DNA of 64,000 bases, from NCBI GenBank assembly GCA_015066705.1, contig SVNV01000004.1, forward strand, positions 1 through 64,000, written 5' to 3'. This DNA comes from Ruminococcus sp. (GTDB lineage: Bacteria; Bacillota; Clostridia; Oscillospirales; Ruminococcaceae). Positions within the stretch are counted from its first letter, which is position 1, and the number at the start of each line of letters is the position of its first letter. The position numbers and the translations under genes are program-made. This document shows, piece after piece, positions 52,391-61,144 of this stretch. Under the pieces are notes generated by a model. That model was given only the letters and a program-made list of their open reading frames with translations, ran no database searches and was not told the origin of the DNA.

Positions 52391-53332
52391 TTAATATATG
52401 ATTGCTCCGAATTCATCACAGATTTCCTTAAGATTTTCCTCGTCGATACCACAGGTACTGTCGACCAAAGCCCTGCCGTTGTAATAGCAAAGAGCCATTT
52501 TCAGGGCTTCTTCCTTGTCGGTTTTAAACATAACAGGAAGCTCCAGCCAATGGAGGTTCTGACTAAGGTGAAAACCGTCGTCATGGGTGTTTATTTCAAC
52601 AGTAATAACGTCGTAAACCTCGTCATCGAAATCAATTAGTTCATCAGCCATATCGCATTCGATATCAATAGGCTGAGAAAGAGTTATGTATTCAGGATTA
52701 AGGAAAAACGCCTGCAAATGATTTGCCGCAACAAAAGAGGTGTCCTCAATGTCGTCAGCAATAAAATTCATTTCGCTGTGATATTTTCTAACAGCTTCAC
52801 GCCTGTTTTCGTCAAGTAACGAACAGTCAAAAACCGTGTTCTTAACGCTTTCAAAATGTTTCATATAAGAAAGAAAAGCGTTGCTTTCATTAAGCAAAAT
52901 GTAAAGCGGAATGTGAATATAACCCATAATGTATCTGACAATATCAAGGGTTTCCGACGCTTCACTTTCATCAATTACAGAAAATCCAACAGCATCAAGC
53001 CCGAGGTTTTCGAGAGTGATAAGATAGCCAAGCTCTTTTCCGCCACTTGTTTCATCAGTGTCGGAGTCAATGTCAAGAATGGCAATAACAGGCTTGTCAA
53101 AACGTCTGCAAGCAAGCACAGCCGCTCTCAGCTCAGAAAGCTCACTTATTCCCTTTAAGATAAAGGATGTAGCTCCCTCCTCGTCAAGAGCATATGCCTT
53201 GTCGTAAAAAACATCAATCATCTTGAAAAAGCTCAGCTCACCAAAAGGCTCGCAAGGCTCTCCAAGAGTAGTAATTATTCCAGGTTTAGTATTTTCGCTC
53301 CATAATCGGGGCAAAGGTATAGGAATATCCAT
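52391..53332 (-). CDS. Degenerate MetH N-terminal-like protein (homocysteine methyltransferase/pterin folds)
   Basis: 313 aa. The middle segment ELSELRAAVLACRRFDKPVIAILDIDSD ... ENLGLDAVGFSVI parallels the MetH homocysteine domain ('LxEARAALLAxKExxxLPVFVxMTFDxDGRT ... LGADAVGxNC'), but the zinc-ligand Cys of GxNC is replaced and no GGCCG motif exists. The C-terminal segment WLELPVMFKTDKEEALKMALCYYNGRALVDSTCG resembles the MetH pterin domain ('PIMIDSS...ALKxxxGKxxVNSIS'). So it looks like a shortened, zinc-less relative. Activity as methionine synthase is unlikely. Assignment rests on remembered consensus. Confidence 0.55.
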   Translation of the reverse strand: MDIPIPLPRLWSENTKPGIITTLGEPCEPFGELSFFKMIDVFYDKAYALDEEGATSFILKGISELSELRAAVLACRRFDKPVIAILDIDSDTDETSGGKELGYLITLENLGLDAVGFSVIDESEASETLDIVRYIMGYIHIPLYILLNESNAFLSYMKHFESVKNTVFDCSLLDENRREAVRKYHSEMNFIADDIEDTSFVAANHLQAFFLNPEYITLSQPIDIECDMADELIDFDDEVYDVITVEINTHDDGFHLSQNLHWLELPVMFKTDKEEALKMALCYYNGRALVDSTCGIDEENLKEICDEFGAIIY

Positions 53333-53382
53333 ATTTTTTCCTTTCTGAAAAATCAGTTGTAAATCTGTTTTGTTTATTTAAA

Positions 53383-55071
53383 CTACATTGATTCAGGACA
53401 GGTAATCTTGAGCATATCAAGAATATTCTTGATAATCTGCTTAACTGCACCGCAAAGTCCAAGTCTTGCCTGCATGATTTCTTCGCTTTCTCCCTTTACT
53501 CTGCACTGTGAATAGAACTTGTGGAACATTGTTGCGATTTCCACAGCGTATCTTGTCATCTTTGCAGGGTCGTAAGCCTTAGCCGACTCGTTCACCACAT
53601 TTGGAAGTGTCGCAATATACTTGATAAGTTCTCTTTCTTCGGCAGTTTTGAGATTTTTAGCCATTTCCGCTGTAAAGCTACAAGCCTTAACACCTTCCTC
53701 TTCAAGACCTCTGAAAATAGAACAGATTCTTGCGTGAGCATACTGAACATAGTAAACAGGATTCTGTGAAGTCTGTGAAACAGCCAAATCAAGGTCAAAG
53801 TCAAAATGTGAATTTGGTTCTCTCAGATTGAAGAAAAATCTTGCAGCATCAATAGGAATTTCCTCAAGCAGAGTTGACAAGGTAATTGCCTTGCCACTTC
53901 TCTTTGAAAGCTTGTACTTTTCCCCGTCCTTGATAAGGTTAACCATCTGCATAATTACCATATCAAGTCTGTCAGGATTAACTCCCAGAGCCTGCATAGC
54001 AGCCTTCATACGAGGAATGTAACCGTGGTGGTCAGCACCGAGAATGTCAATAGCTGTGTCAAACTTTCTTGTAACAAGCTTGTTATAGTGGTATGCAATA
54101 TCAGGTACAAAGTAAGTAGGAATACCATTTTCACGGACTAAAACTCTGTCCTTGTCGTCGCCAAGCTCACTTGACTTAAACCACAAAGCTCCGTCAGTTT
54201 CATATGTGTATCCGCTTTCCTTGAGCTTTTCAATAATTTCAGCAACAGCCCCACCACCGTGAAGCTCGCTTTCCTTAAACCATCTGTCGTAGGTAATTCT
54301 GTATTTACCCAAATCCTTTTCGAGATTTTCAATATTTATAGGAAGTGCATAATCACAAAGTGCCTGACGTCTTTCTTCGCTGTCAGCCTCAACATACTTA
54401 TCGCCATTTATTTCTGCGAAATTCTTAGCGTGATTTACAATATCCTCGCCGTGGTAAGCGTCCTCAGGCATTTCAATACCCTCTTTGTAAAGCTGGAGGT
54501 ATCTTGTTTCAAGTGAGGTCTTGAATTTTTCAATCTGGTTTCCTGCATCGTTTACATAAAACTCACGCTTAACCTCGTAGCCTGCCTTTTCAAGCACAGC
54601 CGCAAGGCAGTCACCGATAGCGCCACCTCTTGCGTTACCGATATGCATAGGGCCGGTAGGGTTTGCAGAAACAAATTCCACAAGCACACTTTTTCCGGCA
54701 CCCATATCAGTATTTCCGTAAGCTTCGCCCTCGTCCATAACATTCTTTACAACTTCACCAAACCACTTGTCTGAGAAAAAGAAGTTTATAAAGCCAGCGC
54801 CTGCAACCTCACACTTTCCAAAAAAGCTACCATCAAGGTCAACCTTTGTAAGAATTTTATCAGCAATCATTCTTGGTGCCATTCTGAAAGCTCTTGCACA
54901 AACCATAGCAACGTTAGTTGACATATCGCCATTTTTAGCATCGGCAGGGATTTCCACATTAAAAGCCGGAATTTCCACATCATTAAGCTCGCCGTCAGCA
55001 ACAAGCTGTGAAAGTGCCTTTGAAATTATTACCTTTACTTCCTCTGAGGCAGTCTTGATTAAATTCGCCAT
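53383..55071 (-). CDS. argS: Arginyl-tRNA synthetase
   Basis: 562 aa. N-terminal tRNA-recognition domain (NVEIPADAKNGDMSTNVAMVCARAF), HIGH-type motif in VSANPTGPMHIGNARGGAIGD, KMSKS-type loop KLSKRSGKAITL, and a C-terminal anticodon-binding domain ending in LGLCGAVKQIIKNILDMLKI. It charges tRNA-Arg. It lies 28 bp downstream of the DUF1934 gene, a pairing common in Firmicutes (ywiB-argS). Confidence 0.97.
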   Translation of the reverse strand: MANLIKTASEEVKVIISKALSQLVADGELNDVEIPAFNVEIPADAKNGDMSTNVAMVCARAFRMAPRMIADKILTKVDLDGSFFGKCEVAGAGFINFFFSDKWFGEVVKNVMDEGEAYGNTDMGAGKSVLVEFVSANPTGPMHIGNARGGAIGDCLAAVLEKAGYEVKREFYVNDAGNQIEKFKTSLETRYLQLYKEGIEMPEDAYHGEDIVNHAKNFAEINGDKYVEADSEERRQALCDYALPINIENLEKDLGKYRITYDRWFKESELHGGGAVAEIIEKLKESGYTYETDGALWFKSSELGDDKDRVLVRENGIPTYFVPDIAYHYNKLVTRKFDTAIDILGADHHGYIPRMKAAMQALGVNPDRLDMVIMQMVNLIKDGEKYKLSKRSGKAITLSTLLEEIPIDAARFFFNLREPNSHFDFDLDLAVSQTSQNPVYYVQYAHARICSIFRGLEEEGVKACSFTAEMAKNLKTAEERELIKYIATLPNVVNESAKAYDPAKMTRYAVEIATMFHKFYSQCRVKGESEEIMQARLGLCGAVKQIIKNILDMLKITCPESM

Positions 55072-55099
55072 AAATAACAGTCCTTTTCTAAATTATTGT

Positions 55100-55519
55100 C
55101 TATTTAACATCAATGTTTATTTCAAAATCTCCGATATAGCTTGCATTTATATCAAGCACGTATGAAAATTTAAGCGTTCCGCCATTTTCATCGAGAGTTG
55201 ATTTTATATCCTGCGCATTCACACCGATTGTGAAATCCCCGTATGGAGTGCCGTATCGACAAAAATGCTTTTTACCTTTTTCGATAATAAGCTGACTTGA
55301 CGCAGCACCTTTTCTTTCCATAATAACCTTGTCCTGAAAAAAAACCTCAAGAGTAGTAACCGACCCTTCAAAGCCTGTCGCTTCCGACTCTTCGTAGGAA
55401 ATAACAAATCTGTCGTCTTTCACAAAAAGCTTTCCCTTTGTAAAAAGCTCAGTTGATTGCTTTTCATTTCCGTCAGATTGGGTGCTGATGAGAGTTATAT
55501 TTACATCTTTGGAATTCAA
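55100..55519 (-). CDS. DUF1934 calycin-like protein (YwiB type)
   Basis: 139 aa from a TTG start with AAAAGGAG seven bases upstream; the ATG eleven codons earlier lies before that site. A beta-rich small barrel: VNITLISTQSDGN, FTKGKLFVKDDRFVISYEES, VTTLEVFFQDKVIMERKG, CRYGTPYGDFTIGVN and LKFSYVLDINASYIGDFEINIDV, as in DUF1934. Function unknown; conserved linkage with argS in Firmicutes is from general knowledge. Confidence 0.88.
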   Translation of the reverse strand: MNSKDVNITLISTQSDGNEKQSTELFTKGKLFVKDDRFVISYEESEATGFEGSVTTLEVFFQDKVIMERKGAASSQLIIEKGKKHFCRYGTPYGDFTIGVNAQDIKSTLDENGGTLKFSYVLDINASYIGDFEINIDVK

Positions 55520-55556
55520 TTTAATGCTCCTTTTCAAAAAATAGTCACACATATGA

Positions 55557-55585
55557 ATTATAGCACATTATTATTCAATTTGCAA
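55557..55585 (-). promoter_or_regulatory. Promoter of DUF1934-argS
   Basis: On the minus strand TTGCAA, 17 bp, TATAAT. Confidence 0.8.
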
Positions 55586-55703
55586 CCGTAAAAATCGGGA
55601 ATAAACTGCCAAATTTACGGAGAATCCTGCGTATTAAATTGACTTTTCAGATAGTTTCAGGCATAAAAAGAAGCTGAAACTTTCAGCAAAAAAGAAAAAA
55701 GGC

Positions 55704-55732
55704 TTGCAAAAAGCCTTAAAGTATGCTACAAT
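55704..55732 (+). promoter_or_regulatory. Promoter of tRNA-Ser
   Basis: TTGCAA, 17 bp, TACAAT, ending 15 bp before the tRNA. Confidence 0.78.
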
Positions 55733-55747
55733 ATCTTGGTGAAATAC

Positions 55748-55838
55748 GGAGATGTATCGAAGTGGTCATAACGAGAACGACTCGAAATCGTTTGAACGGT
55801 AACACGTTCCGTGGGTTCGAATCCCACCATCTCCGCCA
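55748..55838 (+). tRNA. tRNA-Ser (anticodon CGA)
   Basis: Class II tRNA, 91 nt. Acceptor GGAGATG / CATCTCC, anticodon stem AACGA / TCGTT around CTCGAAA, long variable arm, and T-arm GTGGG-TTCGAAT-CCCAC. CCA is encoded. Confidence 0.93.
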
Positions 55839-55844
55839 GAAAAT

Positions 55845-55878
55845 AAAGTCATTACCTTCAGGTAATGGCTTTATTTTT
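55845..55878 (+). terminator. tRNA-Ser terminator
   Basis: Arms AAAGTCATTACC / GGTAATGGCTTT followed by a T-run. Confidence 0.85.
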
Positions 55879-55885
55879 TTGTGAA

Positions 55886-56090
55886 GTGGATTCGAACCCG
55901 AGAGGGCTACGAGCGTTAAGAAAACAGTCCGGTGGACTGTTTTTAGTGAGTAGTGCGAAGCACCCTTGTGGTGCGAGCAGTTAGTATGCGAAGCAGACGG
56001 CGAATCCCACCATCTCCGCCAGCAAACGTGACGTTTGCATCCACCTCCCTCGCAGAGAAATCTGTGGGGGAGTTTTTATTTTGTGTCGCT
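55886..56090 (+). repeat. tRNA-3'-end module at tRNA-Ser: inverted T-loop + core + partial tRNA copy + hairpin/terminator
   Basis: Starts GTGGATTCGAACCC (inverted T-arm of this very tRNA-Ser). The same core as 10787-10888 follows (GAGAGGGCT, AAAACAGTCC / GGACTGTTTT hairpin, GCACC-cttgt-GGTGC hairpin). Then come 21 nt identical to tRNA-Ser from C56 to A76 (56001-56021). Hairpin GCAAACGTGACGTTTGC and terminator arms CTCCCTCGCAGA / TCTGTGGGGGAG with a T-run follow. The terminator stem differs from the tRNA-Pro copy yet stays paired. Confidence 0.9.
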
Positions 56091-56141
56091 CAGGGTTTTC
56101 AATCAGTTATGAATACGACAACAAACGGATATCTGAAAAGG

Positions 56142-56170
56142 TTGCGGTTTTTTATTTGTTGTGGTATAAT
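56142..56170 (+). promoter_or_regulatory. Promoter of the 54-aa membrane protein
   Basis: TTGCGG, 17 bp, TATAAT, about 37 bp before the start codon. Confidence 0.7.
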
Positions 56171-56206
56171 TAGTTTGATAAATTAGAATTTGTAGGAGAG
56201 ATAATT

Positions 56207-56371
56207 ATGAGCAGCAAAGGAATATTAATATTGGCAATTATATGGATTATTTTTTCGCCAGCTTGGTTTTGGGCTGAAAACACTGCGATGGGTATTATAT
56301 GGTTATGCGCTGGAGTTACTGAATTAATCATCGCATTAATAAGGCACAATAAAGAGAAGAAAAGTAAGTAA
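56207..56371 (+). CDS. Small membrane protein (54 aa), unknown function
   Basis: Starts MSSKGILILAIIWIIFSPAW; two hydrophobic segments (residues ~5-20 and ~27-45) separated by WFWAENTA, and a basic tail HNKEKKSK. AGGAGAG lies eight bases upstream and a sigma-type promoter just before that. It directly follows the tRNA-Ser module, so it might be cargo of that element or simply a neighbour. No family recognised. Confidence 0.7.
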   Translation: MSSKGILILAIIWIIFSPAWFWAENTAMGIIWLCAGVTELIIALIRHNKEKKSK

Positions 56372-56398
56372 ACTCCAATTTCTCAAACATAATAAATA

Positions 56399-56431
56399 CA
56401 ACAAAACCCCCACCTTAAAAGATGGGGGCTG
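56399..56431 (-). terminator. Terminator of the TIR-domain gene
   Basis: On the minus strand arms AGCCCCCATC / GGTGGGGGTT then TTTGTTG. Confidence 0.8.
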
Positions 56432-56437
56432 ATGTCG

Positions 56438-58540
56438 TTATTCTTCGTCTTCTTTAAGAAGGAAATCGTAGTTTTTAGGCATTGATGAAAGCATATGTCT
56501 TCTACAGTCGTCAGGGTCTGTGAAAATATATCTTACTCTGTACCACGCACCGCTATCGCAAACCTTACAATGTCCGTGAGTAGTCTTCTTAGTGTTTCCG
56601 CAGGTAGCACAAATAATAACATCTCCGACCTCGTCAAGCTTGTCTTCCAGCTTTTCATATTCCTTCTTGTATTTTGCATTCTTTCTCTTATATTTCTTAT
56701 ATGCGTTCTTTTCAACCGTACGCTTTCTCAAATCAGAACAGCCATAAGCAACTACCAGAACGATAATTACCAGTGCCGAAATTCCGAATGCAATAGCACA
56801 GGTTTTCATAGATTTCTGCATATATTCCTTCAAAAGTCCGAAACAGATAAATCCGTCAATCGCAAGAAGTGCAATGGCAAGAAGCATCATCTTAACCGGT
56901 TCAATACGCCTCAGAGCCTTCTGCTTTTCAATAGCCTCAGTTTCAAGATTTGAAAGCTCATTATGCATACTATCCAATTTTTCACTGATAGCTTTATACT
57001 GTTCAACATAAGGCTTACGTCTCTTCTCAATGTATTCATAACGGCTGTTTTCTTTTTCAACAACGCTCTTGTTTTTCTCAATAAGCTTGTCAAGATTCAT
57101 TCTTTCTGCGTCATTTGCGTACGCATATGCCTTTTTGAAAAGCTCGTCGTTCTGAATAATAAACTTGATATTAGCGTTTAGAATTTCTTCAAAGCTCTTG
57201 TAATTACGGCTGGCAAGGAATTTACACAGATACGCCTGAGAAGATTCAGGATTTCCTATAAGTTCCTGAGTAGCAAGTCTTGTGGCCTCAGTAAATTCGC
57301 CCTCTGAAAGCCACATAAACGCTCTGTCAAGAAGCGAGCTGTTGCTTCTTACCATCTTTTCGTAAGCAGCCTTTTCCTTACCTGTTGCAAGACTGAAAGC
57401 CTTTTCGAAATATGTATTTTCAAGAAGTGCAAACTTAAATCTGCCCTTCATAGCATCTTTTTCACGGATTTTCTGCTGAACGAGGAACTTTCCGAAATAA
57501 GCTCTTGAGCTCTTCGGATAGATGCTGATTGCCTTGTCGAGAATACTGTCAGCTTTATCCCAGCTCTTTTCTTCAATACAGTCAAATCCCTTTTCAATCA
57601 TTGTATCAGCTGTTGAAAGGAAAGCCTTATTCTTTTCACGCTTTTTAAATGAAGTAATAAAATACTCAACGTCGCCTATAAGCTCTTTAAGACCGTTATA
57701 GGACTTTGCGTCGTAGGATTTAGCTTCGTTAAACTCGTTAGGAAGCTCATTACTTGCCATTTCCTTATAGCAAACAAACAACGCCTTGCTGTCATTGTTG
57801 AATGCATAATCAAGATAGCTGTCCCAGACCTGTCTTACGTCGTTAGCGTAGAAATTCTGGTTACTAGTACCAACAGCAATCATAGCTTTAGCACTATTAA
57901 GAACACCGTCAATATACGAATTATAAACCGCACCCAGACGTTCTCTCTGACCGCTGCCCATAAGAACAACCTTCAGATTACAGTCACAAAGCTCATTATA
58001 AATTCCCTGTGCAAGCACAGCGTCAGAAGTCTTAAGACCATCAGCATCCTTTTCAAGATAGCTGATAACTACATCACAGGAAGCATTAACACCATTCTGT
58101 CTGAAGGCTTCAACCTGCAAAGCGTCAATAGTATCAGCTTCTGCTCTCAGTAATTCCTTACCGAGGTCGTCGCATCTTTCAAGTGCACGCTTATAGTTTA
58201 CGTCGTCGTAAACGCTGTCAAGAGAAGTTCTCTGACTACAAGCAACTCTTTCCTGAGATTCTCCGTTTGTTTCATAAGTAATACCATACTTACAAAGGCA
58301 CATTCCCCAGAAGCCTTCAGCTTCTTCAGGATAGTCAATAATTGCTGTTCTGAAATCAGATTCAGCTTCAGCAAATTCACCTTTGATTCTGTGACCGTTA
58401 GCACGGTTTATAAGCTTAAGAAGGTCATCTATATCCGAACATACCGTCTGTTTTGCACCACAGCATTTACAATCATAAACACTGCGTTCCTCTGTAAGCT
58501 CTATGTACGCACCGCACATTTTACACTTGAACGAGTTCAC
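56438..58540 (-). CDS. TIR-domain protein with zinc ribbons, TPR-like repeats and two membrane helices
   Basis: 700 aa from a GTG start with AAAGGAG seven bases upstream. Order: zinc ribbon (CKMCG ... CKCCG, residues 5-30); TPR-like helices (AEAESDFRTAIIDYPEEAEGFWGMCLCKYGI); TIR domain at about 145-275 (CDVVISYLEKDADGLKTSDAVLAQGIYNEL ... VYNSYIDGVLNSAKAMIAVGTSNQNF ... NELPNEF); more TPR-like repeats; a coiled coil; two helices (MMLLAIALLAIDGFICFGLL, CAIAFGISALVIIVLVVAYG); and a C-terminal ribbon (CATCG ... CKVC). Related clostridial proteins keep FICYKETD and a Trp-flanked Glu in the TIR; here these read VISYLEKD and QVWDSYL, so NADase activity may be lost. Single gene. Confidence 0.85.
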   Translation of the reverse strand: MNSFKCKMCGAYIELTEERSVYDCKCCGAKQTVCSDIDDLLKLINRANGHRIKGEFAEAESDFRTAIIDYPEEAEGFWGMCLCKYGITYETNGESQERVACSQRTSLDSVYDDVNYKRALERCDDLGKELLRAEADTIDALQVEAFRQNGVNASCDVVISYLEKDADGLKTSDAVLAQGIYNELCDCNLKVVLMGSGQRERLGAVYNSYIDGVLNSAKAMIAVGTSNQNFYANDVRQVWDSYLDYAFNNDSKALFVCYKEMASNELPNEFNEAKSYDAKSYNGLKELIGDVEYFITSFKKREKNKAFLSTADTMIEKGFDCIEEKSWDKADSILDKAISIYPKSSRAYFGKFLVQQKIREKDAMKGRFKFALLENTYFEKAFSLATGKEKAAYEKMVRSNSSLLDRAFMWLSEGEFTEATRLATQELIGNPESSQAYLCKFLASRNYKSFEEILNANIKFIIQNDELFKKAYAYANDAERMNLDKLIEKNKSVVEKENSRYEYIEKRRKPYVEQYKAISEKLDSMHNELSNLETEAIEKQKALRRIEPVKMMLLAIALLAIDGFICFGLLKEYMQKSMKTCAIAFGISALVIIVLVVAYGCSDLRKRTVEKNAYKKYKRKNAKYKKEYEKLEDKLDEVGDVIICATCGNTKKTTHGHCKVCDSGAWYRVRYIFTDPDDCRRHMLSSMPKNYDFLLKEDEE

Positions 58541-58594
58541 TATATCACTCCTTTTGCACAAAAAAGTGCATAATTCGCCTTAATATTTATTAAA

Positions 58595-58623
58595 ATTATA
58601 CTACATTTACCAACCTTTGTCAA
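58595..58623 (-). promoter_or_regulatory. Promoter of the TIR-domain gene
   Basis: On the minus strand TTGACA, 17 bp, TATAAT, consensus-perfect. Confidence 0.88.
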
Positions 58624-58646
58624 TGTATTTTGTAAAAACAATGTAA

Positions 58647-58686
58647 AATCGGCTGTTCTCACAAAAAGAACAGCCGTTTTTTATCA
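58647..58686. terminator. Hairpin between araD and the TIR gene promoter
   Basis: Arms CGGCTGTTC / GAACAGCCG followed by TTTTTT on the plus strand and a weaker ATTTT on the minus strand. Likely ends the araD transcript. Confidence 0.65.
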
Positions 58687-58770
58687 ATTAGTACATCATT
58701 TTTTAATTTTATTATGAAAAACGACGAAAATATGATAATTTTAACATCATCAACACAACGCAAATTAAAA

Positions 58771-59463
58771 TTATTTCTGACCGTAATATGCATTTTCTCC
58801 GTGTTTTCTCAGATAATGCCTGTCAAGAAGCTCCTGCTGCATTCTTTTTACATCAGAATTTATGCTCGTGGCGTGATAATTCATAAAAGCAATTTCTTCA
58901 AGCACAACTGCATTATGTACAGCCTCCATAGCGTCCTTACCCCATGCAAAAGGGCCGTGGCTGAAAACAAGTACAGCCGGAATTTCAAGAGGATTTTTGC
59001 CCTCAAAGGCTTCAACAATAACCCTTCCTGTTTCAAGCTCATATTCTCCTGAAATTTCCTCAGTGGTCATAGCTCTTGTGCAAGGAATTTCACCATAGAA
59101 ATAATCGCCGTGAGTTGTTCCCATAGGAATAATTCCCATTCCTGCCTGTGCAAAGGAAGTCGCCCACCTGCTGTGAGTATGGACAATTCCGCCTGTTCCC
59201 TCAAACTTTCTGTAAAGCTCAAGATGTGTCGGCGTGTCGCTTGATGGCTTGTATTTTCCTTCAACAACTTCCCCGTTCTTTAAATCAACTACAACCATAT
59301 CCTCTGCTGTCATAGTGTCATATTCTACACCCGACGGCTTTATAACAACAAGTCCCTTTTCCCTGTCAATTCCTGAAACATTTCCCCATGTGAAGGTCAC
59401 AAGTCCGTGTTTTGGTAAAAGCATATTCGCCTCAAAAACCTGCTTTTTAAGATTTTCAAGCAT
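58771..59463 (-). CDS. araD: L-ribulose-5-phosphate 4-epimerase
   Basis: 230 aa. Zinc and active-site motifs: [67 protein letters not shown], and the C-terminal [24 protein letters not shown]. It interconverts L-ribulose 5-phosphate and D-xylulose 5-phosphate. The gene starts one base after the kinase stop, so the two act together in pentose use. No arabinose isomerase (araA) or regulator gene is in the window. Confidence 0.95.
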   Translation of the reverse strand: MLENLKKQVFEANMLLPKHGLVTFTWGNVSGIDREKGLVVIKPSGVEYDTMTAEDMVVVDLKNGEVVEGKYKPSSDTPTHLELYRKFEGTGGIVHTHSRWATSFAQAGMGIIPMGTTHGDYFYGEIPCTRAMTTEEISGEYELETGRVIVEAFEGKNPLEIPAVLVFSHGPFAWGKDAMEAVHNAVVLEEIAFMNYHATSINSDVKRMQQELLDRHYLRKHGENAYYGQK

Positions 59464-59464
59464 A

Positions 59465-61030
59465 TCAGATACCTACCTTTCCAGCAATCTTTTCTGCTTC
59501 AAGTCCTGCTGTGTAGAATTTCATGTATTCGTCAAAGCCCTCTCTGCCCTTTTCTTCAGGATAAAGAACGCTTCTCTCCATCTTTTCAAAAACCTTTTTT
59601 TCAAGAAACTCGCTCAAAGTCATTTTGTCCTTCAAAATCATATATGAAGCTAAAATCGCCATTCCCCAAGCACCACCCTCGCCGGCAGTTTTCATAACAC
59701 AGACAGGAGTATCAAGTGCATCTGCAAGAATCTGCTGTGCCACGCCCTCAACCTTAAAGAGTCCGCCGTGTCCCGAAAACATTTCAGCAGCAGCATTTTC
59801 CTTTTTAAAGAGAATGTCCATTCCGATTTTCAGGGTAGCCATTGTAGAATAAAGCTGACTTCTGAAAAAGTTACCAAGGGTGAATTTTGCCTCAGCATTT
59901 CTCATATACATAGGTCTGCCCTCTCTGACGTCAGCCACAGGCTCGCCGGAAATAAAGTTATAATTTACAATACCGCCGCAATCCTCATCGCCATTCAAAG
60001 CATTCTTATAAAGCAATCTGTAAAGCTCTGATTTTGAAAGCTCATCTCCCAACAGCTTTGAAAACTCTCCGAAAATTCTTACCCAGCAGTCAATTTCGCT
60101 TGAGCAGTTATTACAATGGACCATCGCCACAGGATATCCGTCAGGTGTTGTAACCATATCAATTTCCATATATCTGTTTTTGAGGTTTTTTTCAAGAACA
60201 AGCATAGAAAAAATTGATGTACCTGCCGAAACATTACCTGTTCCTGCCTTTACGCTGTTTGTAGCAACCATTCCTGTACCTGCGTCACCCTCCGGCGGAC
60301 ACACAGCAACACCGCTTTCAAGGTCGCCCTCCTCATCAAGAAGCAACGCACCCTCTTTTGTGAGATATAACCCCTCCTGACCTGCTGTCCATACCTCCGG
60401 AAACAGCTTTTCAAGTGTAAAGGTATACCCCTTTTCACACATCAGTTTGTCAAACTTCTCTGCCATTGAAACGTCGTATTTTCCGGCATTTATAGGGAAC
60501 ATTCCCGACGCTTCTCCTACTCCCGCAACACGTTTTCCTGTGAGAAGATAGTTAATATAAACAGCAAGAGTTGTCACATAGGAAAGTCGTGAAAGATGCT
60601 CCTCTTTATTCAGAATTGCCTGATAAAGATGTGAAACACTCCATCTCTGTGGCACATTAAAATCGAAAGCTTCAGATAATTCTTCAGAAGCCACCTCAGT
60701 TGTGGTGTTTCTCCATGTTCTGAAAGGAACTAAAAGCTCACCCTTTTCGTCAAAAGCCATATAGCCGTGCATCATTGCAGAAATACCCATTGCACCCACT
60801 TTGGTCAGCTTGATACCAAACTTTTTATAAACGTCATTCTTAAGTGACTTGTAACAGCTTTTGAGTCCCGTGTGGATTTCCTCAAGAGAATAGCTCCAGT
60901 ATCCGTCAACAAGCTTGTTTTCCCATTCATAGTCACCACTTGCAACAGGAGTGAAATCCTCATCAATCAATACAGCCTTGATTCTTGTTGAGCCAAATTC
61001 AATTCCAAGATAGGTTTTATTAAAGTCCAT
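59465..61030 (-). CDS. FGGY-family pentulose kinase (ribulokinase/xylulokinase-like)
   Basis: 521 aa from [20 protein letters not shown], with GGAGG upstream; the longer frame lacks a site. FGGY features: N-terminal phosphate loop [71 protein letters not shown] and the C-terminal [24 protein letters not shown]. Coupling to araD suggests that it phosphorylates L-ribulose. It is not the classic AraB length/wording, and L-ribulose versus D-xylulose cannot be settled here. Confidence 0.88.
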   Translation of the reverse strand: MDFNKTYLGIEFGSTRIKAVLIDEDFTPVASGDYEWENKLVDGYWSYSLEEIHTGLKSCYKSLKNDVYKKFGIKLTKVGAMGISAMMHGYMAFDEKGELLVPFRTWRNTTTEVASEELSEAFDFNVPQRWSVSHLYQAILNKEEHLSRLSYVTTLAVYINYLLTGKRVAGVGEASGMFPINAGKYDVSMAEKFDKLMCEKGYTFTLEKLFPEVWTAGQEGLYLTKEGALLLDEEGDLESGVAVCPPEGDAGTGMVATNSVKAGTGNVSAGTSIFSMLVLEKNLKNRYMEIDMVTTPDGYPVAMVHCNNCSSEIDCWVRIFGEFSKLLGDELSKSELYRLLYKNALNGDEDCGGIVNYNFISGEPVADVREGRPMYMRNAEAKFTLGNFFRSQLYSTMATLKIGMDILFKKENAAAEMFSGHGGLFKVEGVAQQILADALDTPVCVMKTAGEGGAWGMAILASYMILKDKMTLSEFLEKKVFEKMERSVLYPEEKGREGFDEYMKFYTAGLEAEKIAGKVGI

Positions 61031-61097
61031 AAAAACCTCCAAAATGTAATACTTCAGAATAATTATCCTGCATTTTAGTAAAGTATAACATATAAAA

Positions 61098-61138
61098 AAC
61101 AAAAAAGGAAGTCCTTTTACAAAAAGACTTCCTAAATT
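61098..61138 (-). terminator. cysK terminator
   Basis: On the minus strand arms AGGAAGTC / GACTTCCT then TTTTTTGTTTTTT. Confidence 0.85.
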
Positions 61139-61144
61139 TATATA

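Noticed and set aside
55953..56186. 77-codon frame through the tRNA-Ser module
   Set aside because: Covers hairpins and the partial tRNA copy; no ribosome binding site.
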